From Bacteroidota bacterium (GTDB taxonomy: Bacteria > Bacteroidota > Kryptoniia > Kryptoniales > JAKASW01): a DNA stretch of 18,769 nucleotides. This document shows, piece by piece, positions 1 to 7,302 of the stretch. The position numbers and the translations under genes are program-made. The notes below the pieces were generated by a model that worked only from the letters and a program-made list of their open reading frames with translations, was not told where the DNA came from and searched no databases. The stretch is from assembly GCA_021796055.1 (NCBI GenBank), contig JAJYOS010000014.1:1-18769 (forward strand). The letters are read 5' to 3'. Position 1 is the first letter of the stretch; every line of letters begins with the position of its first letter.

Positions 1-46
1 GCCGGAGGGCAAAGACGATCTGCTGCTCTGTGAATCGTTTCTTCAT
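1..46 (-). CDS. IS3-family transposase OrfA, N-terminal fragment (runs off the window)
   Basis: Read on the minus strand from the ATG at 46-44, the protein begins MKKRFTEQQIVFALR and continues past base 1. This opening is typical of the helix-turn-helix OrfA protein of IS3-family elements, which binds the element ends and works with the OrfB integrase-like transposase made by frameshifting. A GGAG lies about 10 bases upstream of the ATG on the minus strand. Only 15 codons are visible, so it cannot be judged whether the element is intact. The family call rests on this characteristic start and on the IS-like end found upstream. Confidence 0.75.
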   Translation of the reverse strand, partial: MKKRFTEQQIVFALR

Positions 47-129
47 GTCCCGTGATCTCCATTCTGTTCGTGAAAATTTACTCACTTTTTCTCTCTCAAA
101 ATGGACCAAGATACGGGGGGCACAACCCA
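1..129 (-). mobile_element. 5' (left) end of an IS3-family insertion sequence
   Basis: The 80 bases upstream of the OrfA start, read on the minus strand, contain TGTGCCCCCCGTATCTTGG at about 104-122. This TG-starting tip followed by a C-run resembles the terminal inverted repeats of IS407/IS3-type elements. The exact tip is uncertain and lies somewhere between 122 and 129. The other end and the target duplication lie outside the window, so the boundary is inferred. Confidence 0.5.
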
Positions 130-502
130 AACTTCGTTCCTCAGAAGATACAGCGTTTGTCACGTTTACGAATTCTGTGTCCCATGTAGAGGGCGTGTCC
201 CAGGCGTGTGAAGTTGGGATACCGGAGGTCCGTCATTTTGTCTTACACTTCATGGGTGTTCCTTTGCAGTATCAATCTCACTTCTTGACTACGCGAGCTT
301 CCAAAGTGCATCCTGGTGGATGGTGACGCATGGGAAGACCTACTCGTCTTGCTGAAGGTACCATTGTCGGTTGACGAAGCGCACTTTGAATTACCCAATC
401 TCTTTCGTAACCTAATGACGCTAACGTGCGGCCTGATTTGTGAGCATATTCAATTAACCGGTAAATTCGTTTTCCGCTGGACTAAGAATGTGGAGGATCG
501 TT
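130..502. other. Intergenic region between the IS end and the secreted-protein gene
   Basis: No convincing gene is seen on either strand. Short open frames here lack ribosome sites and read like random sequence. The only regulatory signal is a weak sigma70-like pair, TTGTGA at 438-443 and TAAATT at 462-467, with an 18-base spacer. It would start transcription about 25-30 bases before the next gene. Each hexamer matches the consensus at four of six positions, so this is only a possibility. Confidence 0.3.
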
Positions 503-1867
503 ATGTTGAAGGGTATCTTTACTTGGCTGATAGTTTCGTGCATCTACTTTGGAATGAATGCTGCCGTCTGGGCCCAAGTGTGGGTGCTGCAGGCAAATCC
601 GACAAATGGAACAGCGAATGTCCTTAGCGGTGGGAAGATCCAGTTTGTGAGTTCAACAGAGGGATGGATATCAACGAGCAGGGGAAATCTTTTGCACACT
701 ACCGACGCCGGTAATAGTTGGTCCGTCGTGACACCGTTTCCCTCCGATACAGTCTGGAGCTTCGCTGATCCGGCCGTCACGATGAGCTGGGTCAATCAGA
801 CACATGGATGGAAAATAAATGGGATCGGAACGACTTTTGGCCGAGGCTACGGAGCCGTGCTCCACATGACAACAGATGGCGGAGCTACCTGGCAGAAGAA
901 GGTAATGTCGACGACAGCAGGCGACGCGGGATTAGAGGTGCAGTTCATCGATGAAAACACAGGTTGGGCTCTCATCTATAACCTCGATAGCGCAACCGCG
1001 CTTTTTCAAAAGAGTACAGATGGCGGGAATAGTTGGGTTACGCCCACTCACGACACTGTTGGTATTTTCTCTTTCGTAGATGCAGATAACGGCTGGTCGA
1101 TTATGAATACCGCCTCGGAGGATACCTCCATGTTGATCAATCACACGACGGACGGAGGTATCCATTGGGTCGCCCAGTACACCGATGTATCAGCCGGAGC
1201 ATTCAACGCGATACAATTCACCGACTCTAATAATGGCTGGGTTGTTGGTGGCGAGGGTAAGATTCTGAAGACAACCGATGGTGGCACCACTTGGTTCAAG
1301 GTTACCAATACCGGCATAGCTCCACAATCGAAAAGTAAATGTCTTTTCTACCTAAATGCAGATACCGGTTGGATCGGCACGAACGACGGCATACCGAATG
1401 AAAATCCCGACAGAGTAGTCCTGCACACAACCGACGGCGGTGCAAACTGGACCACCAGTTACAGGACGCAAAACGATAGCAGTGCAGTCTTCAGCATTTT
1501 CTTCTTGGATGCAAACAATGGTTGGTTCACGGGTGACTATGGACGCATTGAGCATACGATCAATGGAGGAACTGAAATAAAGGGCAACGGAAGAAGGGTC
1601 CCTGATGTTTTCTCCTTGTACCAAAACTATCCTAACCCCACTAACCCAACAACAGCAATCGCATACGACATACCCAACCTCTCGTTTGTTACTCTCAGAG
1701 TCTACAATGTTCTCGGGCAACTCGTCGAAACTCTTGTCAGCAGTTACAAGCAATCAGGCCATTACCAGGTAACATTCGACGGATCTTCACTGCCAAGCGG
1801 AGTTTACTTCTACAGATTGGAAGCAGGGAGTTTCGTGCAGGTAAGGAAGTTAATGATCTTGAAATAG
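503..1867 (+). CDS. Secreted YCF48-like repeat protein with type IX secretion sorting domain
   Basis: 454 aa. An ATG also exists at 488, but the one at 503 has a perfect GGAGG six bases upstream (492-496), which decides the start. The N-terminus is a signal peptide (basic MLK, hydrophobic stretch, VWAQ cleavage region). The body has about seven repeats, each with a 'GW' strand and an 'HTTDGG..W' turn. This is the pattern of YCF48/BNR-type beta-propellers, known as protein-binding scaffolds and sialidase-like folds. Residues about 368-454 form a Por/T9SS C-terminal sorting domain, starting FSLYQNYPNPTNPTT and ending with GVYFYRL and VRKLMILK. The protein is probably exported across the inner membrane by Sec and moved to the cell surface by T9SS. 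No catalytic residues stand out and the ligand is unknown. It appears monocistronic, with a hairpin three bases after the stop. Confidence 0.9.
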   Translation: MLKGIFTWLIVSCIYFGMNAAVWAQVWVLQANPTNGTANVLSGGKIQFVSSTEGWISTSRGNLLHTTDAGNSWSVVTPFPSDTVWSFADPAVTMSWVNQTHGWKINGIGTTFGRGYGAVLHMTTDGGATWQKKVMSTTAGDAGLEVQFIDENTGWALIYNLDSATALFQKSTDGGNSWVTPTHDTVGIFSFVDADNGWSIMNTASEDTSMLINHTTDGGIHWVAQYTDVSAGAFNAIQFTDSNNGWVVGGEGKILKTTDGGTTWFKVTNTGIAPQSKSKCLFYLNADTGWIGTNDGIPNENPDRVVLHTTDGGANWTTSYRTQNDSSAVFSIFFLDANNGWFTGDYGRIEHTINGGTEIKGNGRRVPDVFSLYQNYPNPTNPTTAIAYDIPNLSFVTLRVYNVLGQLVETLVSSYKQSGHYQVTFDGSSLPSGVYFYRLEAGSFVQVRKLMILK

Positions 1868-1869
1868 TA

Positions 1870-1892
1870 TCAAATGATCCTGGGTCATTTGA
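1870..1892 (+). terminator. Hairpin just after the secreted-protein gene
   Basis: TCAAATGA (1870-1877) pairs perfectly with TCATTTGA (1885-1892). Inner CC/GG pairs can extend the stem around one bulged T. It starts two bases after the stop codon. No U-tract follows, so it is either a non-canonical terminator or an mRNA-stabilising 3' hairpin. Confidence 0.45.
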
Positions 1893-2105
1893 CATAAACA
1901 AGATGGAGCACTCACAAATCAGAGCTAAGTGGTATAAGGTCAAGATACTGCTTGACAACTGATGTGGAGAGTCTGACGATGCAAGAGATCATATCGACAT
2001 CGTCGAACTCAGTAGAAAGAAGTCTGACAGCCCGGCTTACCGGCAGGGGGCGTTAAAGATCTGATTCGCGTGATTCGGATTGGGAAAATAGAATTCGTGC
2101 GTTTC

Positions 2106-2135
2106 TCAGCCAGAGGCTGATGAGCCAACGGCTCA
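2106..2135. repeat. Two adjacent 15-base hairpins
   Basis: TCAGCC-AGA-GGCTGA (2106-2120) is followed without a gap by TGAGCC-AAC-GGCTCA (2121-2135). Each has perfect 6-bp arms and a 3-base loop. The near-identical design suggests a short interspersed repeat unit or a duplicated structural motif. No promoter or gene is attached to it. Confidence 0.6.
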
Positions 2136-2218
2136 GTGGTAAGTCCTTTCCTAAGCCAAAGTAGCCCACTACCGACATTTCAGTGGCGTCCTAATTTATG
2201 CTTTGCTGAAACCGCGGA

Positions 2219-2277
2219 GATCGCTAAGGTACGCTAAGGATCTTTTAGCGATACAGAACTTCGAGATCCTTGCGATC
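2219..2277. repeat. GCTAAGG tandem and inverted repeat
   Basis: GCTAAGG occurs at 2223-2229 and again at 2233-2239, a 10-base period. GATCGC(T)AAGG at 2219-2229 is answered by the inverted copy CCTTGCGATC at 2268-2277, which could fold the segment into a stem with one bulge. TTTTAGCGAT between them is a further partial inverted copy. It is probably an intergenic repeat; copy number elsewhere is unknown. Confidence 0.45.
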
Positions 2278-2367
2278 ATGGCAGTTCATTTACTTTTCTT
2301 CTTTGAAGTGAGATTCAAATTAGGGCACTACAGACATTTTATTATATGCTTTTCCGGTTTGCACATA

Positions 2368-2889
2368 TTAAGGAGAAATTAAAAATGATTTGGGATTTTG
2401 CTTCCTTTCCAAGATGGATTTGCTTTTTGAAAAGGCTAATGCGTGCAACTGTTGTATCGTATCGCGTTTCAATTCAGGAAACGGTTCGTTTTTGTCGGAA
2501 GAGCAAAAGAAATGATTTGAATCCTTCTCATACAAATAGAATTCATGCTCTTTACACAAGGGCATATCTGCGATGTTTCCGTTATTATAAACTTTCCATT
2601 TTAGCCCTTCAAAGGGCATCAGAAACCAATCCCGTTTTTTCTTTTCTGTGTGTAATTCCATTGCGATATGAACGGCCCAAATTAAGCTTATCATCCATAC
2701 CAATACTTCCAATATTCCTACTACCTGCCATTTTATTATTAGATGTTGGGATACGTTGTGTACGCCATCCCAAAACCGATACCAGAATAGGAGGACGATC
2801 ACTATTAGATATGTGGGAGGATTCTTTATCAACAGGAGAAGGAATCGGCCGCCCTGCATTAGGATTTGTTTTAATTTTTCTATCAGCAT
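2368..2889 (-). CDS. Small membrane protein of unknown function with possible zinc ribbon
   Basis: 173 aa. The frame is open from 2967, but the ATG at 2889-2887 has a strong AGGAG about 9 bases upstream on the minus strand, so this start is chosen. Two hydrophobic helices lie at about residues 25-40 and 51-76, followed by a charged turn (TEKKKRDW). A soluble tail has the pattern C112..H115 then C129, preceded by a GLKWKV beta-strand-like segment, which resembles a zinc ribbon with the fourth ligand missing or replaced. A basic helix ends the protein (LHALAFSKSKSILERK). I do not recognise a named family. The opposite strand is also open over the same bases, but that product has the arginine- and serine-rich look of an antisense frame. 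The gene is much AT-richer than its neighbours, with about 25-37% GC in the lines I counted against about 47-73% in sampled lines of the central operon. That suggests later acquisition. Confidence 0.7.
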   Translation of the reverse strand: MLIEKLKQILMQGGRFLLLLIKNPPTYLIVIVLLFWYRFWDGVHNVSQHLIIKWQVVGILEVLVWMISLIWAVHIAMELHTEKKKRDWFLMPFEGLKWKVYNNGNIADMPLCKEHEFYLYEKDSNHFFCSSDKNEPFPELKRDTIQQLHALAFSKSKSILERKQNPKSFLISP

Positions 2890-3084
2890 TGATTTTTCTC
2901 CTAATTGTGGTGGCAATATGGAATTCTTGGCCTTTGAATTCAAATTAAACAAACGGAATATGTGCAAATCGGAAAGGCATATTTTATTAAATTTGATTTT
3001 TCATTTGTTCTGTTTTAGATTTGCCCCAGTTGTGAACAACTTGAAAGTCGTTTCATGAGGCTGTTAATAAGTAGAGGTTAGAAG

Positions 3085-4383
3085 GTGGATGATTTTAGAC
3101 AACTTCAAGAGGAAAATGGGAGTCTAAAGCGCGCCGTAGAAGAACTGTCTATTCTAAATGAGTTGGCGACGGCAATCGGCGCGGTCGTCGATTCTGAAGC
3201 AATCATCCGAAAAATTATCAGTCGGTCTCTCAAAGCGGTCAATGCCGAACAGGGGACAATCACTCTCGTAGACGACCAGCCCAGTCAGCCTATGAAGACT
3301 CTTATCCGAACGATGGCAAGTTCTGCCGACCACGATCAGTTCCATTTCGACCAGGCTCTGCTAGGCTGGATGAATCTGAACAAGAAGCCGCTAATGGTAA
3401 ACAGCCCCGCCACCGACGAAAGATTTCGAGGCGTTCCATGGAACGAATCTATAAAATCAGTACTTTGTGTCCCGATGCTGGTGCGTTCCGCCCTCAAGGG
3501 TGTCCTTTCGGTTTACAATAAGAAGGGTGGAAATGGGTTTACGCAAGACGATCAGCGTCTGTTGGCGATAATTGCAGCGCAATCGGCCCAGATTGTAGAG
3601 AACGCCAGGCTGTATGAGGAAGAGCGTTCGCTTATCAAGATGCAACAGGAGCTTAAGCTCGCCTCTCAAATTCAAGCAGATCTTTTGCCGAAAGGTTCGC
3701 CTCAACTCGAAGGCTATGAAATTGCAGGTGCCACGTTTCCAGCGAGAACTATCGGCGGTGATTACTTTGATTTTATTCCGGTCGAGGATACGAAAGTTGC
3801 GCTGTGTCTGGGCGACGTCTCAGGTAAAGGTCTGACTGCCGCACTTCTTATGGCAAATCTGCAGGCGTCACTTCGGGCCCAAACCTATCTCAGTGCTTCC
3901 GTTGAAGGGTGCGTATCGAGAGTCAACCGACAACTTTACCAAAGTACAAGCCCGGAGAAGTTTGCCACTCTCTTTTTCGGCATACTGGATACATCAGACC
4001 ATTCGCTGACTTACTGCAACGCAGGTCACGAGCCCCCGATTATGATCAGGAGGAACGGAGAGATGCTTCGTCTGAAAGATGGTGGAACGGTGGTCGGGAT
4101 CACGGATGACTTTCAGTTCGAGGACTCCAGCGTGTGTTTCCAACCCGGCGATGTCCTCGTTATTTTCTCCGACGGCGTCACTGAGGCGATGAGTAGCGAG
4201 CGAGAACAATTTGGCGAAAACACCCTGACTGAATTATTAAGGACCAGCACCGTTTCTGCTGCAGACAAAATTGTTGAGAAGATTGTTACGGCGGTTAGAA
4301 AGCATGCCGGCGATGCTCCGCAGCATGATGATATTACCGCTGTGGTCGTCAGGCGGGAAATGGTCTCGGGGGACTCTCAATAG
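3085..4383 (+). CDS. GAF-domain PP2C-type (SpoIIE/RsbU) serine phosphatase
   Basis: 432 aa. The start is GTG at 3085, preceded by AGAGG at 3073-3077; an in-frame TAG six bases upstream of the GTG rules out anything longer. A short N-terminal coiled coil leads into a GAF sensor domain (about residues 20-175), a linker helix (MQQELKLASQIQADLLP), and a SpoIIE phosphatase domain to the end. The metal-binding aspartates are present: GGDYFD (D226), GDVSGKG (D244), FSDGVTEA and QHDDIT. Such proteins dephosphorylate an anti-anti-sigma factor (STAS) in partner-switching pathways or reverse Ser/Thr kinase action, with the GAF domain sensing a small ligand. There is no membrane segment, so it should be cytosolic. 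No STAS or anti-sigma partner lies in the window. The next gene, 98 bases downstream, is a Ser/Thr kinase, so the two may form a kinase-phosphatase pair. Confidence 0.93.
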   Translation: MDDFRQLQEENGSLKRAVEELSILNELATAIGAVVDSEAIIRKIISRSLKAVNAEQGTITLVDDQPSQPMKTLIRTMASSADHDQFHFDQALLGWMNLNKKPLMVNSPATDERFRGVPWNESIKSVLCVPMLVRSALKGVLSVYNKKGGNGFTQDDQRLLAIIAAQSAQIVENARLYEEERSLIKMQQELKLASQIQADLLPKGSPQLEGYEIAGATFPARTIGGDYFDFIPVEDTKVALCLGDVSGKGLTAALLMANLQASLRAQTYLSASVEGCVSRVNRQLYQSTSPEKFATLFFGILDTSDHSLTYCNAGHEPPIMIRRNGEMLRLKDGGTVVGITDDFQFEDSSVCFQPGDVLVIFSDGVTEAMSSEREQFGENTLTELLRTSTVSAADKIVEKIVTAVRKHAGDAPQHDDITAVVVRREMVSGDSQ

Positions 4384-4481
4384 ATCAGCACGGCTCCTGT
4401 CGGGCGCATCATTGGTTTAAGAGCAGGGGCTGAAATTGTTTTGGCGTAATCTTCAAAGCAGGATCGAAAGGAAATATTTCG

Positions 4482-6773
4482 ATGGCCGGGAAAACCATTT
4501 CTCATTACGAGATTCTTGACAAGTTGGGCGAGGGCGGCATGGGCGTAGTATACCTCGCTCAAGACATAAAGCTGGAACGCAAGGTCGCCATAAAGTTCCT
4601 GCCGCGTCACATCTCGGCGGACCCCGAAGAGAAAGGAAGGCTTACTGTTGAAGCAAAAGCTGCCGCCTCATTGAACCATCCTAACATCTCCACAATTTAC
4701 TCGATCGAAGAGGTGGATGACGATATATTCATCGTCATGGAATATATCGAGGGGAAGGAATTGAAAAGGCTCATAAGGACAGGGAGCGCCTCGTCTATTC
4801 CTGTTAACGATGCAATCAGCTACTCAAAACAGATTGTCGAAGGGTTGGCGGCTGCCCACAAGAAGGGGATAATCCATAGGGACATAAAATCATCCAACAT
4901 AATGATCACAGATGATGGCATAGTAAAAATAATGGATTTCGGTCTGGCAAAGGTGAAGGGCAGCGCTCAGTTAACAAACGTGGGCTCCACCGTGGGGACA
5001 ACGGCCTACATGTCACCCGAACAAGCGAGCGGGAAAGAGGTTGACTATCGCGCAGATATTTGGTCTTTCGGTGTTGTGCTCTACGAAATGCTCACCGGGA
5101 AGATGCCGTTCCGAGGAGATTATGATCCGGCAATAATATACAAGATACTGAATGAGGAACCAGAACCCGCCGCAGGAATTGACGATCGATTGCAGCACAT
5201 AATCAGCAAGTGCCTTGCAAAGGACCCTGATGATCGTTACCAGAGTGCGGGAGAAATTGCTGAGGAACTGGCGACAGCTAACAAAGGCAGCACACCGAGA
5301 AGATTGTCAAGGCTTCCATGGATGATTGCGGGAGCGGCGGTGATGGTACTTGCAGTCGCACTTTATTTCCTCCTTGCTACCCCAAAGACTGTGAAAGAAA
5401 CGAAGGAAATTAAGACAATTGCAGTCCTTCCATTCGACGATCTCAGCCCAAAGAAGGACCAGGGATATTTCTCTGATGGACTATCGGATGAGCTGATAAA
5501 CACACTTGCAAAGAACCCGATGCTGAGGGTGACCGCTCACACCTCTTCATTCTCTTTCAAAGGAAAGGGACTCGATATCAGGACAATAGCCGCAAAGCTA
5601 AACGTAACCAACATACTCGAAGGAAGTGTTCAGAAAGAAGGTAACTTGCTTCGTGTATCAACGGACCTGGTAAATGTGCGAACTGATGCCACACTATGGT
5701 CCAATACTTATAACGGAACGATGGCCAATATCTTCTCATTACAAGATTCGATTTCCGGCGCGGTTGCTGCTGCTCTTGATGCAGCACTGCTAGGCAATAG
5801 TAAATTGGCTCCCGAGCAGAAAACGGATCCGCAAGCTTACAATGATTACCTCCTGGGAGAACACTTTTTCACTCTGAGTGGCAAAGAAAACTTTGAAAAT
5901 GCCGCCAAGTATTTTGAGAAAGCAGTGTCAATTGACTCCAGCTATGCGCCATCGTGGGTGGGGTTATCGAGCGTACACGAAGCTCAAGCTGAACAGGGTT
6001 ACGTCCCTACCGACGAAGGATACTTAGAAGCCCGGAAGGAAGTAAGAAGAGCCATTGAAATCGATCCTAACCTTTCCAGCGCCTACGCACAATTGGGAAG
6101 GATAAAGATGGTTTATGAGTGGGATTGGAGTGGAGCGGATAAGTCTTTCAACAAAGCTCTTCAACTTGAGCCCGGAAATGCCGTAGCAATTGGCAGCACC
6201 GCTCTTCTGAAGGCAGCGCTCGGGAAATTCGATGAAGCAATAGCACTTCTTCACAAGTCTGTTGCGATCGACCCGTTGAGAACTATAGGTTACCTGGATC
6301 TCGGCGCGATTTCCTGGTATGCGAAATTGCCCGACGAGTCAATAGGCTACTTAAGGAAATGTCTGGAGATAAACCAGAAGTATCATATGGCTCATCTGTA
6401 CATGGGGTTTGTTTATCTTGAAAAGGGAAATCCCGATTCGGCTCTGACGGAGATGCTGAAAGAAAATGAACCTTCGTGGGGGATGCAAGGCCTCGCAATA
6501 GTCTATTATGCTCTTGGGAGGAAGGAAGAATCAAATCGTGTTTTGGCAGAATACATCAAGCAATTCAAGGAGAGTGGCGCGTTTCAAATTGCAGAAATAT
6601 ACGCCTTCAGAAACGAAAAGGATGAAGCTTTCCGATGGCTGGAAAGGGCATACGACCAGAGAGATCCCGGTCTTACCCTGATGGGGGGCGATCCGCTATT
6701 GAACAATATCGTCAATGATCCACGATATGCAGTTTTTTTGAAAAAGATGAAATTGCCACCGTCGGGAGGATAA
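4482..6773 (+). CDS. Membrane Ser/Thr protein kinase with TolB-like and TPR domains
   Basis: 763 aa; ATG at 4482 with AAAGGA about 9 bases upstream. Residues 9-270 are a complete Hanks-type kinase domain: glycine loop G16-E-G-G-M-G21, lysine K38, alphaC Glu57, catalytic HRD with D134, N139, DFG with D152, and a threonine-rich activation segment ending in SPEQ. A single membrane helix follows (about 279-300). The outer part has a TolB/FlgO-like domain (about 312-435, IAVLPFDDLSP...YFSDGLSDELI). It is the type often fused to adenylate cyclases and to kinases of this build. About eight TPR-like helix pairs then run to the end (for example SYAPSWVGLSSVHEAQAE). The kinase should be cytoplasmic with the sensory or scaffold half in the periplasm. 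All catalytic residues are present, so activity is expected; the signal and substrates are unknown. The 98-base gap to the phosphatase gene leaves room for its own promoter. Confidence 0.94.
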   Translation: MAGKTISHYEILDKLGEGGMGVVYLAQDIKLERKVAIKFLPRHISADPEEKGRLTVEAKAAASLNHPNISTIYSIEEVDDDIFIVMEYIEGKELKRLIRTGSASSIPVNDAISYSKQIVEGLAAAHKKGIIHRDIKSSNIMITDDGIVKIMDFGLAKVKGSAQLTNVGSTVGTTAYMSPEQASGKEVDYRADIWSFGVVLYEMLTGKMPFRGDYDPAIIYKILNEEPEPAAGIDDRLQHIISKCLAKDPDDRYQSAGEIAEELATANKGSTPRRLSRLPWMIAGAAVMVLAVALYFLLATPKTVKETKEIKTIAVLPFDDLSPKKDQGYFSDGLSDELINTLAKNPMLRVTAHTSSFSFKGKGLDIRTIAAKLNVTNILEGSVQKEGNLLRVSTDLVNVRTDATLWSNTYNGTMANIFSLQDSISGAVAAALDAALLGNSKLAPEQKTDPQAYNDYLLGEHFFTLSGKENFENAAKYFEKAVSIDSSYAPSWVGLSSVHEAQAEQGYVPTDEGYLEARKEVRRAIEIDPNLSSAYAQLGRIKMVYEWDWSGADKSFNKALQLEPGNAVAIGSTALLKAALGKFDEAIALLHKSVAIDPLRTIGYLDLGAISWYAKLPDESIGYLRKCLEINQKYHMAHLYMGFVYLEKGNPDSALTEMLKENEPSWGMQGLAIVYYALGRKEESNRVLAEYIKQFKESGAFQIAEIYAFRNEKDEAFRWLERAYDQRDPGLTLMGGDPLLNNIVNDPRYAVFLKKMKLPPSGG

Positions 6774-7213
6774 GCTAATTAAGCCTTTTTCGGATTACCT
6801 TTGGTTTTTGGATGCCGGACGGAATCCTGAACGCTGAATCCAATCTCGTGAAACAATCCTTGCTTAGATCTAAATACTCCTTAATCCTCGGCATTTCAAT
6901 GGTTAAGTCGCTTTTGCCATGGGCCATTCGGTATACCCGAAGTGGCAACCTGAAAACGAGAACGTTTTTGCGCATCGACATGCTTCACGGAGCCATACCT
7001 TCCGAATGCAGAGTCTCACCGGTAAATACTCCGAAATCTCCCGGTCCTTTTCTTGTGACGCCGTTACTCCTTAGCCTGATCTCAAGTTCCCTCACATCGC
7101 TACCGCGCTCAACGCAAGATACATTCTCCGAGAACTGTAGGTATCGTTCTGGACCTCTTTCTTGGGGGACGTCAAAGGAAATTAAGTCTGCAATCTGACT
7201 CTATTCGGACTCC
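6774..7213. other. Gene-poor stretch with a startless, interrupted minus-strand open frame
   Basis: No gene is supported. Read on the minus strand, one frame is open from about 7197 to 6775 except for a single TGA near 6990, and an ATG at 6981 follows that stop. The upper part has no start codon, as an in-frame TAG sits just before it. The translation is moderately protein-like (for example VRELEIRLRSNGV, DLTIEMPRIKEYLDLSK), but I recognise no family. A plus-strand frame at 6812-7198 also exists and looks like its shadow. It may be a gene remnant or chance; no ribosome site is seen. Confidence 0.35.
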
Positions 7214-7267
7214 TTGGACTTTCCCGGACATAAAAAGAATTGTACCCCTTTGTTTGGACTTTCAAGG
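7214..7267. repeat. 40-bp-spaced direct repeat upstream of the ehr-like operon (candidate operator)
   Basis: TTGGACTTTCCCGG at 7214-7227 recurs as TTGGACTTTCAAGG at 7254-7267, with 12 of 14 bases identical and start-to-start distance exactly 40 bases (close to four helical turns). The second copy overlaps the -35 region of the predicted promoter. Its placement before a DNA-binding regulator gene suggests an autoregulatory site; this is inference. Confidence 0.5.
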
Positions 7268-7282
7268 CAAACATAGTATAAT
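7254..7282 (+). promoter_or_regulatory. Predicted sigma70-type promoter for the regulator/ehr-like operon
   Basis: A perfect TATAAT lies at 7277-7282 and TTGGAC at 7254-7259, with a 17-base spacer. The -35 matches only the TTG core, as expected if an activator helps. The expected start point near 7289 leaves a leader of only about 14 bases before the ATG at 7303. No clear Shine-Dalgarno sequence is seen in that leader, which is odd for the first gene of a large operon. Confidence 0.55.
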
Positions 7283-7302
7283 TGTCGCATTGTTTTTGAC
7301 AG

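Larger units (their letters stand above)
1893..2367. other. Gene-free stretch with several small repeats
   Basis: No coding sequence is supported here. The left part (1893-2090) shows nothing recognisable. From about 2100 to 2280 it holds back-to-back hairpins and GCTAAGG repeats, listed separately. From 2280 onward the base composition becomes AT-rich, running into the minus-strand gene ending at 2368. Confidence 0.6.

Noticed and set aside
439..454. CRP/FNR-like half site TGTGA-N6-TCAAT
   Set aside because: Only one half matches the consensus, and such matches are frequent by chance.
30..627. Plus-strand frames at 30-326 and 316-627
   Set aside because: The first runs antisense to the IS end, the second overlaps the secreted-protein gene; neither shows a ribosome site or recognisable sequence.
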